Made by a program: the position numbers and the translations under genes. From assembly GCF_003182595.1 (NCBI RefSeq), contig NZ_PDNZ01000007.1:62001-126000 (forward strand): DNA of 64,000 nt, read 5' to 3'. The stretch comes from Prosthecochloris marina. Its GTDB lineage: Bacteria; Bacteroidota; Chlorobiia; Chlorobiales; Chlorobiaceae. The notes under the pieces were generated by a model, which was not told the DNA's origin, ran no database searches, and saw only the letters and a list, made by a program, of their open reading frames with translations. Of the stretch, positions 20,338 to 29,150 are shown one piece after another; position 1 is the first letter of the stretch; every line of letters starts with the position of its first letter.

Positions 20338-21513
20338 ATGAGCAATGCTATGCCACATATGCATGTCCCAGTGTTTACTCCGTGGATAATCGATACAACA
20401 CTTCGGGATGGTGAACAAGCTCCTGGAGTTGCTTTTAGCCCCTTAGAGAAAAAAGATATCGCGAGGAAACTGGCCGAGGCCGGAGTCGATGAATTGGAAA
20501 TCGGTTATCCCGCTATCAGCTCCGAAGAACAGAGCGTCATCAGAGAGATTGTGTCAATGAACCTCCCTGTACGCCTGACCTCCTGGTCAAGAGCAAAAAG
20601 GACGGACCTCGAATGCGCAAGAGCATGCGGCACCGAGGGTATTCACCTCAGCTTCCCTCTTTCGGAACTCTACCTGAACCTTATGGAAAAGGACTATACA
20701 TGGGTTCGCCGCCAGTTGGAAACCCTCATACCGGAGGCAAAAAAACATTTCAGCTTTGTAAGCGTCGGCGGCCAGGACGCAACGCGAACAAATGGCAAAA
20801 CTCTTGAAACTTTTGTTCAGGATGCCTCTGCATGCGGGGCAGACCGGGTACGTATTGCCGACACTGTCGGCATTGCAACCCCTTTGACACTCATGCAACA
20901 GATACAGCATCTTAAAGCTTCGGCTTCGGTACCTCTCGAATTCCATGCCCACAATGATCTGGGCATGGCAACGGCAAACGCATTCAGCGCTATCGAAGCC
21001 GGATGCGATGCTGTAAGCGTCTCCGTTACCGGACTCGGAGAACGCGCAGGAAATGCAGCCCTTGAAGAGCTTGCTATTGCACTGAAACTTTCAGGACGAT
21101 ACCGTACCTCCATAAAAGCTGAACTGCTACACACTCTCTGCAAAACAGTTGCGAGTGCTTCAAACAGATTCATCCAAGATCAGAAACCGGTTATTGGCAA
21201 TGCTGTTTTCCAGCATGAATCGGGGATTCACTGTAATGCCCTGCTCAAAGACCCGTTATCCTATCAGCCTTTTTTACCGCGCGACATCGGCAAAGACAAC
21301 TATGAGCTTGTCATTGGAAAACATTCAGGCAGCGCTTCGGTCCAGCATGTACTGTCAACCAGAGGTATCAGCGTTGATCGGGAACAAGCAAAAAAGCTGC
21401 TCCCGAATATCAGACTCGCCGCTGACAAGAAAAAATGCAGACTCTCGGCAACCGAACTGGTAAACATTTACATACAATGCTTTGTCAACCCTCAGGACAC
21501 ATGCAAAAGATGA
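20338..21513 (+). CDS. nifV: Homocitrate synthase
   Basis: A 391-residue enzyme of the DRE-TIM metallolyase family. It condenses acetyl-CoA and 2-oxoglutarate to homocitrate, the organic ligand of FeMo-co. Motifs are IDTTLRDGEQAPGVAF at the N terminus, the metal site EFHAHNDLGMA, and VSVTGLGERAGNA. The start at MSNAMPHMHVP is chosen because the 44 extra residues possible from 20206 are low-complexity and non-conserved. Location before nifA and the nif operon supports NifV rather than isopropylmalate synthase. Its stop overlaps the nifA start (ATGA). Confidence 0.92.
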   Translation: MSNAMPHMHVPVFTPWIIDTTLRDGEQAPGVAFSPLEKKDIARKLAEAGVDELEIGYPAISSEEQSVIREIVSMNLPVRLTSWSRAKRTDLECARACGTEGIHLSFPLSELYLNLMEKDYTWVRRQLETLIPEAKKHFSFVSVGGQDATRTNGKTLETFVQDASACGADRVRIADTVGIATPLTLMQQIQHLKASASVPLEFHAHNDLGMATANAFSAIEAGCDAVSVSVTGLGERAGNAALEELAIALKLSGRYRTSIKAELLHTLCKTVASASNRFIQDQKPVIGNAVFQHESGIHCNALLKDPLSYQPFLPRDIGKDNYELVIGKHSGSASVQHVLSTRGISVDREQAKKLLPNIRLAADKKKCRLSATELVNIYIQCFVNPQDTCKR

Positions 21514-23141
21514 GAATCCCGGTAAGTGAAAAAACAAAGACACTCAGCCTTCTTGCGGAAGTCAGCCGGGCCTTGAATTATACCAAAGACATCAACAAGG
21601 TACTCCGGGACATACTCAGCATCATGTCTGAACACATGAACATGATACGGGGCGTCATCACCATCCTGAACCGTGACACAAATGAAATTGTCATCAATGA
21701 ATCTTTCGGGCTCACCGAAGAAGAACAGGCCAGAGGACGATACATGCCGGGTGAAGGCATCATCGGAAACGTTGTCAAAACAGGCAAGAGTCGGGTTGTC
21801 CCCAGGATTGACGAAGAACCGCAGTTTCTGGATCGGACAGGATCGAGAAACCGTATCAGCACCGAGAACCTCTGCTTTGTCTGTGTACCGATCAAGGCGG
21901 ATAGTGAAGTCATCGGAACGCTCAGCACTGACCGACCGGTGTTTACAGATGACAATCATACCGGAAACACCCCAAATCAGTTGCAGGAAGAGGAGTCTAT
22001 TGAAGAACTGGTCGATCTTCTCTCTATAATTGCCGCCATGATATCACAGGCGGTTCGCATTAAACAGCTTGATCAGGAAGAACGGCAGGGAGAAATACCA
22101 AACGGCTCGCCCGACCGGCACGAACCCTTTTCCTTCTACCGCGGTGATGTACATGAAATTGACGACGAACTCTACAGCGCTCAACACCGCCCTGCCAACA
22201 TCATCGGCAGTTCGAAAGCAATGATCGCTGTTTTCAGAATGATTGACAAAATCGCACCAACAAACGCCACAGCACTCATTCTTGGTGAAAGCGGTGTCGG
22301 CAAGGAACTGGTTGCAAGCGCCATTCATTATAAAAGCCACCGTGCAGAAAAGCCTTTTATCAAGTTCAACTGCGCGGCTCTGCCGGAAAGTATTATCGAA
22401 AGTGAACTGTTCGGACATGAAAAAGGCTCTTTTACCGGTGCCACAGCCAACCGTCAGGGAAGATTCGAACTAGCAGACGGCGGAACGATTTTTCTTGACG
22501 AAATTGGCGAGCTCACGCTGCCTGTACAAGCCAAACTGCTCCGGATTCTTCAGGAAAAAGAGTTCGAGAGAGTTGGTGGCTCCAAAACCCTGAAAACCGA
22601 TATCAGAGTCATTGCAGCAACCAACAGAGACCTTGAAGATGAAATTGAAAACGGAAAATTCAGAGAAGATCTCTACTACCGGCTCAACATTTTCCCGATA
22701 ACAGTTCCCCCCTTGCGTGAACGAAAAGCCGATATCCTGGTACTCGCCGACTATTTCGTTGAAAAATACAATGCACTTAACTTCAAGGGCGTGCGAAGGA
22801 TATCGACACGAGCCATAGACATGTTTATGCGCTACCACTGGCCGGGTAATGTAAGGGAACTTGAAAACTGCATCGAGAGAGCGGTCATTCTAAGCGAGGA
22901 CAATGTCATACACGGCTACCATCTTCCACCGACCCTGCAAACCGCTGAATCAAGCGGCACACCTGCCAGCGGCTCTCTGCAGCAGAGACTCGATGCCATC
23001 GAACATGAGATGATTATCGAGGCGTTGAAACGCACCAAAGGCAACATGGCTAAAGCCGCCATGCAGCTCGGCCTCACTGAACGAGTCATGGGGCTACGTG
23101 TCAAAAAATTCGGTATCGACTACAAAAAGTATAGGCCGTAA
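21510..23141 (+). CDS. nifA: Nif-specific sigma-54 activator
   Basis: A 543-residue enhancer-binding protein: an N-terminal GAF domain (~residues 15-150), an AAA+ domain and a C-terminal Fis-type helix-turn-helix. Walker A is GESGVGKE (from residue 259), the sigma-54 contact loop is GSFTGA (306-311), Walker B is GGTIFLDEIGEL, and the HTH is in GNMAKAAMQLGLTERVMGLRVKK. The loop has Ser where most activators have GAFTGA. It should activate the nifH promoter at 24249. The start overlaps the nifV stop, so the two are translationally coupled. No Cys-rich interdomain linker of the oxygen-sensitive NifA type is seen. Confidence 0.93.
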   Translation: MRIPVSEKTKTLSLLAEVSRALNYTKDINKVLRDILSIMSEHMNMIRGVITILNRDTNEIVINESFGLTEEEQARGRYMPGEGIIGNVVKTGKSRVVPRIDEEPQFLDRTGSRNRISTENLCFVCVPIKADSEVIGTLSTDRPVFTDDNHTGNTPNQLQEEESIEELVDLLSIIAAMISQAVRIKQLDQEERQGEIPNGSPDRHEPFSFYRGDVHEIDDELYSAQHRPANIIGSSKAMIAVFRMIDKIAPTNATALILGESGVGKELVASAIHYKSHRAEKPFIKFNCAALPESIIESELFGHEKGSFTGATANRQGRFELADGGTIFLDEIGELTLPVQAKLLRILQEKEFERVGGSKTLKTDIRVIAATNRDLEDEIENGKFREDLYYRLNIFPITVPPLRERKADILVLADYFVEKYNALNFKGVRRISTRAIDMFMRYHWPGNVRELENCIERAVILSEDNVIHGYHLPPTLQTAESSGTPASGSLQQRLDAIEHEMIIEALKRTKGNMAKAAMQLGLTERVMGLRVKKFGIDYKKYRP

Positions 23142-23203
23142 GATATAGAGGTTTTTCACGAGGAAGGCCCGAAAACAAACGAAACACGAGAACGCAACTC
23201 TGC

Positions 23204-23462
23204 CTACTCCTGCACGCTGCGGACAGAGTAACCGGAGATTCCGTCATCGACATCGCCGACAAAACAGCTCCCATCATAACTCAGCGAATAGTACCTGCAT
23301 TCCCGCTGCCACTTATCGAAGATGCCCAGAAAAGCGCACATTCCATGAGGCCGTAGAATGGATTGAAGTCAAAACGATCACCACCACCACCGAGAGCCCT
23401 AAAAATCAATACGGCAATCACCTATCTCCAGCCAAAGAAACGCTGCGGAACAGGTAATTCAT
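23204..23462 (-). pseudogene. Decayed small membrane-protein ORF
   Basis: On the minus strand, an ATG at 23462 overlaps the stop of the pentad-repeat gene (ATGA) but its frame breaks after 14 codons. Joining frames gives a plausible protein: RFFGWR, a TAG, VIAVLIFRALGGGGDRF, DFNPFYG, then after one frameshift near 23353 HGMCAFLGIFDKWQRECRYY and DDGISGYSVRSVQE, with a TAG at 23204-23206. That needs two frameshifts and one nonsense codon, so it is a relic or chance. I do not recognise a family. Confidence 0.35.
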
Positions 23463-23821
23463 GAATCCTTGTTTTCCGGCTTTGTAACCTTGTCGACATG
23501 CAGTTCACCGACATGAAGACGGCCAACCTTCAGCTCGTCAACTTCCAAACCTTTGAATTTTGAATAGCGCACCAACAGCCTGCCGACAACAAACCGTCCT
23601 ACTGCGAAAACCCCTACAGCCCACGCACCAATGGCAAGCGCGCCAACAGCAAGGGCCCCCAAAGCTACAGCACCGACCGCTTTTGCATCGCGTTTCTTTT
23701 CTGTTCGAGATAATTCAGGCAAAAAAGATTCCGACCTTGTTTTTCCTGAGTGCATCATACTTTTCAGTTTTCTTTCTCTCAGCATTCCTACCTTCCAGAA
23801 ACCACACTGTTCCAGTTTCAA
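23459..23821 (-). CDS. Small protein with hydrophobic pentad repeats (AxGAx)
   Basis: Up to 120 residues; Met starts at 23785 and 23758 are also possible. A basic N-terminal third is followed by about seven consecutive five-residue units (AVGAV, ALGAL, AVGAL, AIGAW, AVGVF, AVGRF, VVGRL). A second section has spaced LxVxxLxVGxLxV units. Such regular small/hydrophobic pentads suggest a beta-solenoid or a membrane-inserting stack. Proteins with similar repeats occur widely, with unknown function. It lies between nifA and nifH but on the opposite strand, so it is probably not part of the nif regulon. Confidence 0.6.
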   Translation of the reverse strand: MKLEQCGFWKVGMLRERKLKSMMHSGKTRSESFLPELSRTEKKRDAKAVGAVALGALAVGALAIGAWAVGVFAVGRFVVGRLLVRYSKFKGLEVDELKVGRLHVGELHVDKVTKPENKDS

Positions 23822-24056
23822 ACAGCTTATCGACCTCTCTTCGGTTAGTCATTGTAATATAAGGGGTTTACGGACACATATCATCACCTTCTATCCGCAT
23901 GACAAAAAAACAACATTTATGTAGGAAATAAATATCCACCGACGAAAGCATTCCCGTTCCTTTCACGCCGTTCATATCTTGCACCGCTTATGAAAACCGG
24001 CTCAGCAACGAGCATGTAACCAGTAACAATCCCTTCACAACCGATACGAAACAACG

Positions 24057-24112
24057 AAAAAGCTACACTTCTGTAAGAAAACCGCTTTTCACACCTCCTT
24101 GTAGCTTTTTTT
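24057..24112 (+). terminator. Nested hairpin followed by T-tract
   Basis: The arms AAAAAGCTACA (24057-24067) and TGTAGCTTTTT (24100-24110) are exact reverse complements. The T-run (24106-24112) forms the usual tail of an intrinsic terminator on the plus strand. The 32-base loop holds a second hairpin: TGT plus GAAAA (24072-24081) pairs with TTTTC plus ACA (24086-24093) around loop CCGC, with a two-A bulge. It could end transcripts coming from nifA or be the 3' end of a small RNA. It also shields nifH from read-through. Confidence 0.6.
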
Positions 24113-24173
24113 ATCCTGCCAAGGCCGGCTTTCGGGATGCTTGATCAAACCTGCAGAAAAAAAACACAAGCAA

Positions 24174-24198
24174 TAACTCACTAAAAAATAACGAGTTA
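24174..24198. promoter_or_regulatory. A/T-rich palindrome upstream of nifH
   Basis: TAACTC (24174-24179) and GAGTTA (24193-24198) are inverted arms around a 13-base A/T-rich spacer. The centre is about 65 bases upstream of the -24 element, an unusual but possible place for an activator or repressor. It does not match the NifA consensus. It may be an operator or chance in an A-rich region. Confidence 0.3.
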
Positions 24199-24248
24199 AC
24201 CAGAAAAAAAACAGGAGAAATACTTTTCTGCAACGACAACACTTCCTT

Positions 24249-24264
24249 TGGCACGAAACTTGAC
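24249..24264 (+). promoter_or_regulatory. Sigma-54 (-24/-12) promoter of nifH operon
   Basis: TGGCACGAAACTTGAC matches the consensus TGGCAC-N5-TTGC with correct spacing between the GG (24250-24251) and the -12 dinucleotide. The only deviation is GA instead of GC at -12. Transcription would begin about a dozen bases downstream, leaving a leader of roughly 65 bases before nifH. Location before nifH and a NifA gene nearby support the call. Confidence 0.72.
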
Positions 24265-24269
24265 CTTAA

Positions 24270-25166
<897 letters not shown>

Positions 25167-25186
25167 AAAACAAAGGAGTCATCAAC

Positions 25187-25543
25187 ATGTTAATGATCAG
25201 AGCAATTGTCCGGCCAGCCAAAGCACAGGAAGTCATGCAGGGCTTACTCGACGCAGGGTATCCGGCCGTAACGAAAATTCCGGTTGTAGGACGAGGAAAG
25301 CAAAGAGGGCTGAGGGTCGGGGACGTCGTATACGATGAATTACCGAAGGAGATGCTCGTAACCGTCGTTCCCGATGCCGACAAAAGGTTCGTCCTCGATG
25401 CAATCATGATGAACGCCAAGACAGGAGAAGAAGGAAAGTTCGGCGACGGTAAAATCTTTGTTTCCAAAGTTGAGGAGGTCTACACCATCAGCTCGGGACT
25501 CAAGGAAAGCGAACCTGAAATTGCGGAACCGAAGGAGGCATAA
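25187..25543 (+). CDS. nifI1: Nitrogen regulatory PII-like protein NifI1
   Basis: A 118-residue GlnB/PII-family protein placed between nifH and nifD, the hallmark position of NifI1. It has the PII fold signatures MLMIRAIVRPAKAQEVMQGLLDAG at the N terminus and EEGKFGDGKIFVSKVEEVYTI near the C terminus. The T-loop differs from GlnB (GRGKQRGLRVGDVVYDELPK) and has no uridylylated Tyr motif. In methanogens NifI1 and NifI2 form a complex that binds and inhibits NifDK on ammonium addition. Its last base is the first base of nifI2 (TAATG). Confidence 0.94.
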   Translation: MLMIRAIVRPAKAQEVMQGLLDAGYPAVTKIPVVGRGKQRGLRVGDVVYDELPKEMLVTVVPDADKRFVLDAIMMNAKTGEEGKFGDGKIFVSKVEEVYTISSGLKESEPEIAEPKEA

Positions 25544-25920
25544 TGAAAGAGATCATTGCAATTATCAGGATGAAAAAAATGAATGAAACAAAGCAGGCAC
25601 TCATCGACGCCGGCATCTCTTCATTTACCGCCCTCGGACGCATTCTCGGGAGAGGAAAAGGTCAAGTGCATTTCGATATTCTGGAAGGCGCCGAAAACGG
25701 TTACCAGGAAGCAATAGAGCAGCTTGGTGGACCACCCCGCCTGGTTGCGAAAAGACTCATTGCCATTGTGGTACCTGATGAGATGAAACAAACCGCCATC
25801 GACACAATAATTAAAACAAATCAGACCGGAAAACCCGGTGACGGCAAAATCTTCGTTACCGACATCACCGACAGCATCAGGGTTCGTACAGGAGAAATCG
25901 GCGATGCAGCGCTTGTATAA
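25543..25920 (+). CDS. nifI2: Nitrogen regulatory PII-like protein NifI2
   Basis: A 125-residue PII homologue, partner of NifI1. It has MKEIIAIIRMKKMNETKQAL at the N terminus, a T-loop GRGKGQVHFDILEGAENG, and the C-terminal nucleotide-site signature TGKPGDGKIFVTDITDSIRVRTGE. Together with NifI1 it should sense 2-oxoglutarate and ATP/ADP, switching nitrogenase off after ammonium. Overlap with nifI1 by one base implies coupled translation in fixed ratio. nifD starts 9 bases after its stop. Confidence 0.94.
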   Translation: MKEIIAIIRMKKMNETKQALIDAGISSFTALGRILGRGKGQVHFDILEGAENGYQEAIEQLGGPPRLVAKRLIAIVVPDEMKQTAIDTIIKTNQTGKPGDGKIFVTDITDSIRVRTGEIGDAALV

Positions 25921-25929
25921 AAATAATTC

Positions 25930-27579
25930 ATGATGAAAACGGAGACACAACTTATGGAGTCAAGAATATTACCGGATCCTTCCGCAGTAAAGGAGGAACT
26001 GATAAAGAAGTATCCGCCGAAAGTCGCCAAGAAAAGAGGGAAAGCGATCGTCGTCAACGATCCCGCTGAAATCCCACAGGTACAGGCTAACATCCGTACC
26101 ATACCCGGCATAATCACGCAAAGAGGTTGTTCCTACGCCGGCTGTAAAGGTGTTGTTTTAGGACCGACAAGGGATATCGTCAATCTGGTTCATGGTCCGA
26201 TAGGCTGCAGCTTTTACGCATGGTTGACCAGGAGAAACCAAACCCGACCGGACGGCCCTGAAGGAGAAAACTACATGACCTATTGCTTCTCTACCGACAT
26301 GCAGGAAGAACATGTGGTTTTCGGGGGCGAGAAAAAACTCAAAAAGGCGATCCAGGAAGCATATGATCTCTTTCACCCGAAAGCTATCGGCATTTTCTCA
26401 ACCTGCCCGGTAGGCCTCATAGGTGATGACATTCATGCGGTTGCCAAGGAGATGCGGGAGAAACTCGGCGACTGCAACATTTTCGGATTCAGTTGCGAAG
26501 GCTACAAGGGCGTCAGCCAGTCGGCCGGACACCATATCGCCAACAACCAGGTCTTCAAACATGTTGTCGGCCTGGACGACACGGACAAGGGCGGCAGTTT
26601 CAAGATCAACATGCTCGGCGAATACAACATCGGCGGTGATGCATTTGAAATCGAGCGACTGCTCGACAAGTGCGGAATCACTCTGGTTGCAAGTTTCAGC
26701 GGTAACTCGACCATTGGCCAGTTCGAGAACTCACACACGGCCGACCTGAATGTCATCATGTGCCATCGCTCGATCAACTACATGGCTGAAATGATGGAAA
26801 CGAAGTACGGTATTCCCTGGATGAAAGTGAACTTCATCGGAGCGGAAGCGACTGCAAAATCATTACGCCGGATTGCCCGATACTTCGAAGACGATGCGTT
26901 GATGGCAAGGGTCGAAGAGGTAATTGCCGAAGAGATGCCTGCAGTTTCATCGGTTATCGAGGAAATACATCCAAAAACCAAGGGCAAGCTCGCCATGCTG
27001 TTCGTGGGTGGATCGAGAGCGCACCATTACCAGGAACTGTTCATGGAACTTGGAATGGAAACCCTATCGGCAGGATACGAATTCGGGCATCGTGACGACT
27101 ATGAAGGGCGACGGGTCATTCCGAACATCAAAGTCGATGCCGACAGCAAAAATATCGAAGAACTGAAGATCAGTGCCGACCCGGAAAAGTACAAACCCAG
27201 AAAAACCGAAGAGGAGCTTGAAAAGCTTAAAGAAGCCGGCCTCGACATCAGGGATTATGACGGCATGATGCCGGATATGAAGAAAGGATCTCTGGTCATC
27301 GACGATATCAGCCACTACGAAACCGAAAAACTGATCGAGCTCTACAAACCAGACATTTTCTGTGCCGGCATCAAGGAGAAATATGTGGTTCAAAAAATGG
27401 GTGTCCCCCTGAAACAGCTACACAGCTATGATTATGGAGGGCCTTACGCTGGCTTTACCGGTGCCATCAACTTCTACAGGGACATCGACCGGATGGTCAA
27501 CAGCCGTGTATGGAAACTGATCCAGGCACCTTGGGAGGAAACATCGATCGAGCTGGAAGCAGACTACGTGACACAGTAA
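25930..27579 (+). CDS. nifD: Nitrogenase molybdenum-iron protein alpha chain
   Basis: A 549-residue subunit holding FeMo-co and half of the P-cluster. The three P-cluster cysteines are in RGCSYAGCKGV, HGPIGCSFYAW and STCPVGLIGDD. The FeMo-co Cys is in MCHRSINY and the FeMo-co His in LHSYDYGGPYAGF. Compared with the Azotobacter protein there is an insertion of about 50 charged residues (near residues 390-445), which is typical of the Clostridium/Chlorobium group of nitrogenases. A start at 25963 (MESRILPDP) is also possible. Confidence 0.98.
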   Translation: MMKTETQLMESRILPDPSAVKEELIKKYPPKVAKKRGKAIVVNDPAEIPQVQANIRTIPGIITQRGCSYAGCKGVVLGPTRDIVNLVHGPIGCSFYAWLTRRNQTRPDGPEGENYMTYCFSTDMQEEHVVFGGEKKLKKAIQEAYDLFHPKAIGIFSTCPVGLIGDDIHAVAKEMREKLGDCNIFGFSCEGYKGVSQSAGHHIANNQVFKHVVGLDDTDKGGSFKINMLGEYNIGGDAFEIERLLDKCGITLVASFSGNSTIGQFENSHTADLNVIMCHRSINYMAEMMETKYGIPWMKVNFIGAEATAKSLRRIARYFEDDALMARVEEVIAEEMPAVSSVIEEIHPKTKGKLAMLFVGGSRAHHYQELFMELGMETLSAGYEFGHRDDYEGRRVIPNIKVDADSKNIEELKISADPEKYKPRKTEEELEKLKEAGLDIRDYDGMMPDMKKGSLVIDDISHYETEKLIELYKPDIFCAGIKEKYVVQKMGVPLKQLHSYDYGGPYAGFTGAINFYRDIDRMVNSRVWKLIQAPWEETSIELEADYVTQ

Positions 27580-27743
27580 AAGGCATCTCTATACATTGCC
27601 GCAAGCGCCTTGAGTGCAAGGCGAACGGAGCACAGAAACCGGAGTGCATATGAAGTACGTCAGGATTTCGAGCACCGATCAACGAAGTAATCATGGTGCA
27701 CGGCAAATTAACAGAGACGCCCCAAAAAAGGAGATTAAAGAAC
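27580..27743 (+). repeat. nifD-nifK spacer with dispersed repeat copy 2 and hairpin
   Basis: A 164-base spacer, unusually long between two subunits of one complex. It holds a perfect hairpin, CGCCTTG (27606-27612) with CAAGGCG around AGTG. Next comes the repeat core AGAAACCGGAGT ... AGGATTTCGAGCACC ... CAACGAAG, also seen near 16783-16850. A ribosome site (AAAAGGAG) precedes the nifK ATG at 27744. The element appears to be inserted in the operon without breaking it. It might affect mRNA stability or the D:K ratio. Confidence 0.6.
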
Positions 27744-29126
27744 ATGCTATTACGACATACCAATAAAGAGATACTCGAACGTGAAGCACTCACGATAAAC
27801 CCTGCTAAAACCTGCCAGCCGATAGGCGCCATGTATGCCGCTTTGGGCATACATGGCTGTCTTCCCCACAGCCATGGTTCCCAGGGATGCTGCTCTTACC
27901 ACCGCAGCACCCTGACACGTCATTACAAGGAACCCGTTATGGCTGCAACGAGCTCTTTCACGGAAGGAGCGTCGGTATTCGGAGGACAGGCAAACCTTGT
28001 AACAGCTATAGACAACATTTTTACGGTTTACGAACCCGATCTTATCGCGGTTCATTCAACCTGTCTTTCGGAAACAATCGGTGACGACCTGCAACAGATT
28101 GTGACCAAGGCCAAAGATGACGGCAAAATCCCCGAAGGAAAACATGTGATTTACGCACCCACCCCGAGTTTTGTGGGTTCACACGTCACCGGTTATGCCA
28201 ACATGGTCGCAGCCATGGCCGAGCAGTTCGCGGAGAATACCGGTAAGCCGATCGACCAGATCAACATTGTTGCAGGATGGATGGAACCTCCAGACATGCG
28301 GGAAATCAAAAGGCTTGCAAAAGAACTCGGCGTAACGATTCAGCTTTTTCCCGACACCTCGGATGTGCTCGATGCACCACAGACAGGAAAACATGTTTTC
28401 TACCCCAAAGGCGGCATCAGAGTACCTGACTTGAAAAGTACCGGTGACAGCAAATCATCGATCGCATTGGGTTGTTTCAGCGGTGAACCGGGTGCTGTCG
28501 CTCTCGACAAAAAATGCAAGGTTCCGTTCAAAACCGAAGACATTCCTGTCGGGCTGAGAGCTACAGACCGTTTTCTGATGAGGCTGAGCAAGGCTGCCGG
28601 TGTAAAAATACCCGAGTCGATCACGGATGAAAGAGGAAGACTTGTCGACCTGATGACCGATATGGAACAATACTTCCATGGTAAAAAAGTAGCATTGTTC
28701 GGTGACCCTGACGACCTTGTTCCGCTTACCGAATTTCTGCTCGACCTGAACATGAAGCCGGTACATATCATCAGCGGAACTCCGGGCAAACGGTTCGAAC
28801 AACGTATTCGTGCCATACTGGCCGACACTCATGCGGATGCAAATGTCAAAAACGGTCCTCAGGCCGATATCTTTCTGCTGCACCAGTGGATAAAGAACGA
28901 ACCGGTCGATCTCCTGATCGGAAACACGTACGGCAAATACATTGCCCGCGACGAGGACATACCTTTTGTCCGCTATGGTTTCCCGATTCTTGATCGTATA
29001 GGGCACAGCTATTTCCCGAACATCGGCTACATGGGGGCTATCAGACTTGCCGAGAAAATACTCGGTGTCCTCATGGACCGCCAGGATCGCGACGCTCCTG
29101 AAGAATCGTTCGAACTCGTTATGTAA
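27744..29126 (+). CDS. nifK: Nitrogenase molybdenum-iron protein beta chain
   Basis: A 460-residue subunit that completes the P-cluster with NifD. P-cluster cysteines are in KTCQPIGAMYAALG, GSQGCCSYHRS and HSTCLSETIGDD. The C-terminal signature is FVRYGFPILDRIGHSYFPNIGYMG. The start at MLLRHTNKEILERE has a good ribosome site; a longer frame from 27693 runs into repeat-derived sequence. The protein lacks the ~50-residue N-terminal extension of the Azotobacter beta chain, as usual in this nitrogenase group. Confidence 0.98.
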   Translation: MLLRHTNKEILEREALTINPAKTCQPIGAMYAALGIHGCLPHSHGSQGCCSYHRSTLTRHYKEPVMAATSSFTEGASVFGGQANLVTAIDNIFTVYEPDLIAVHSTCLSETIGDDLQQIVTKAKDDGKIPEGKHVIYAPTPSFVGSHVTGYANMVAAMAEQFAENTGKPIDQINIVAGWMEPPDMREIKRLAKELGVTIQLFPDTSDVLDAPQTGKHVFYPKGGIRVPDLKSTGDSKSSIALGCFSGEPGAVALDKKCKVPFKTEDIPVGLRATDRFLMRLSKAAGVKIPESITDERGRLVDLMTDMEQYFHGKKVALFGDPDDLVPLTEFLLDLNMKPVHIISGTPGKRFEQRIRAILADTHADANVKNGPQADIFLLHQWIKNEPVDLLIGNTYGKYIARDEDIPFVRYGFPILDRIGHSYFPNIGYMGAIRLAEKILGVLMDRQDRDAPEESFELVM

Positions 29127-29150
29127 ACCATTGAACCAAGGGTAGAAGCC

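Noticed and set aside
24015..24028. TGT-N8-ACA as NifA upstream activator site
   Set aside because: The spacer is 8 bases instead of 10, and a terminator-like hairpin lies between it and the promoter.
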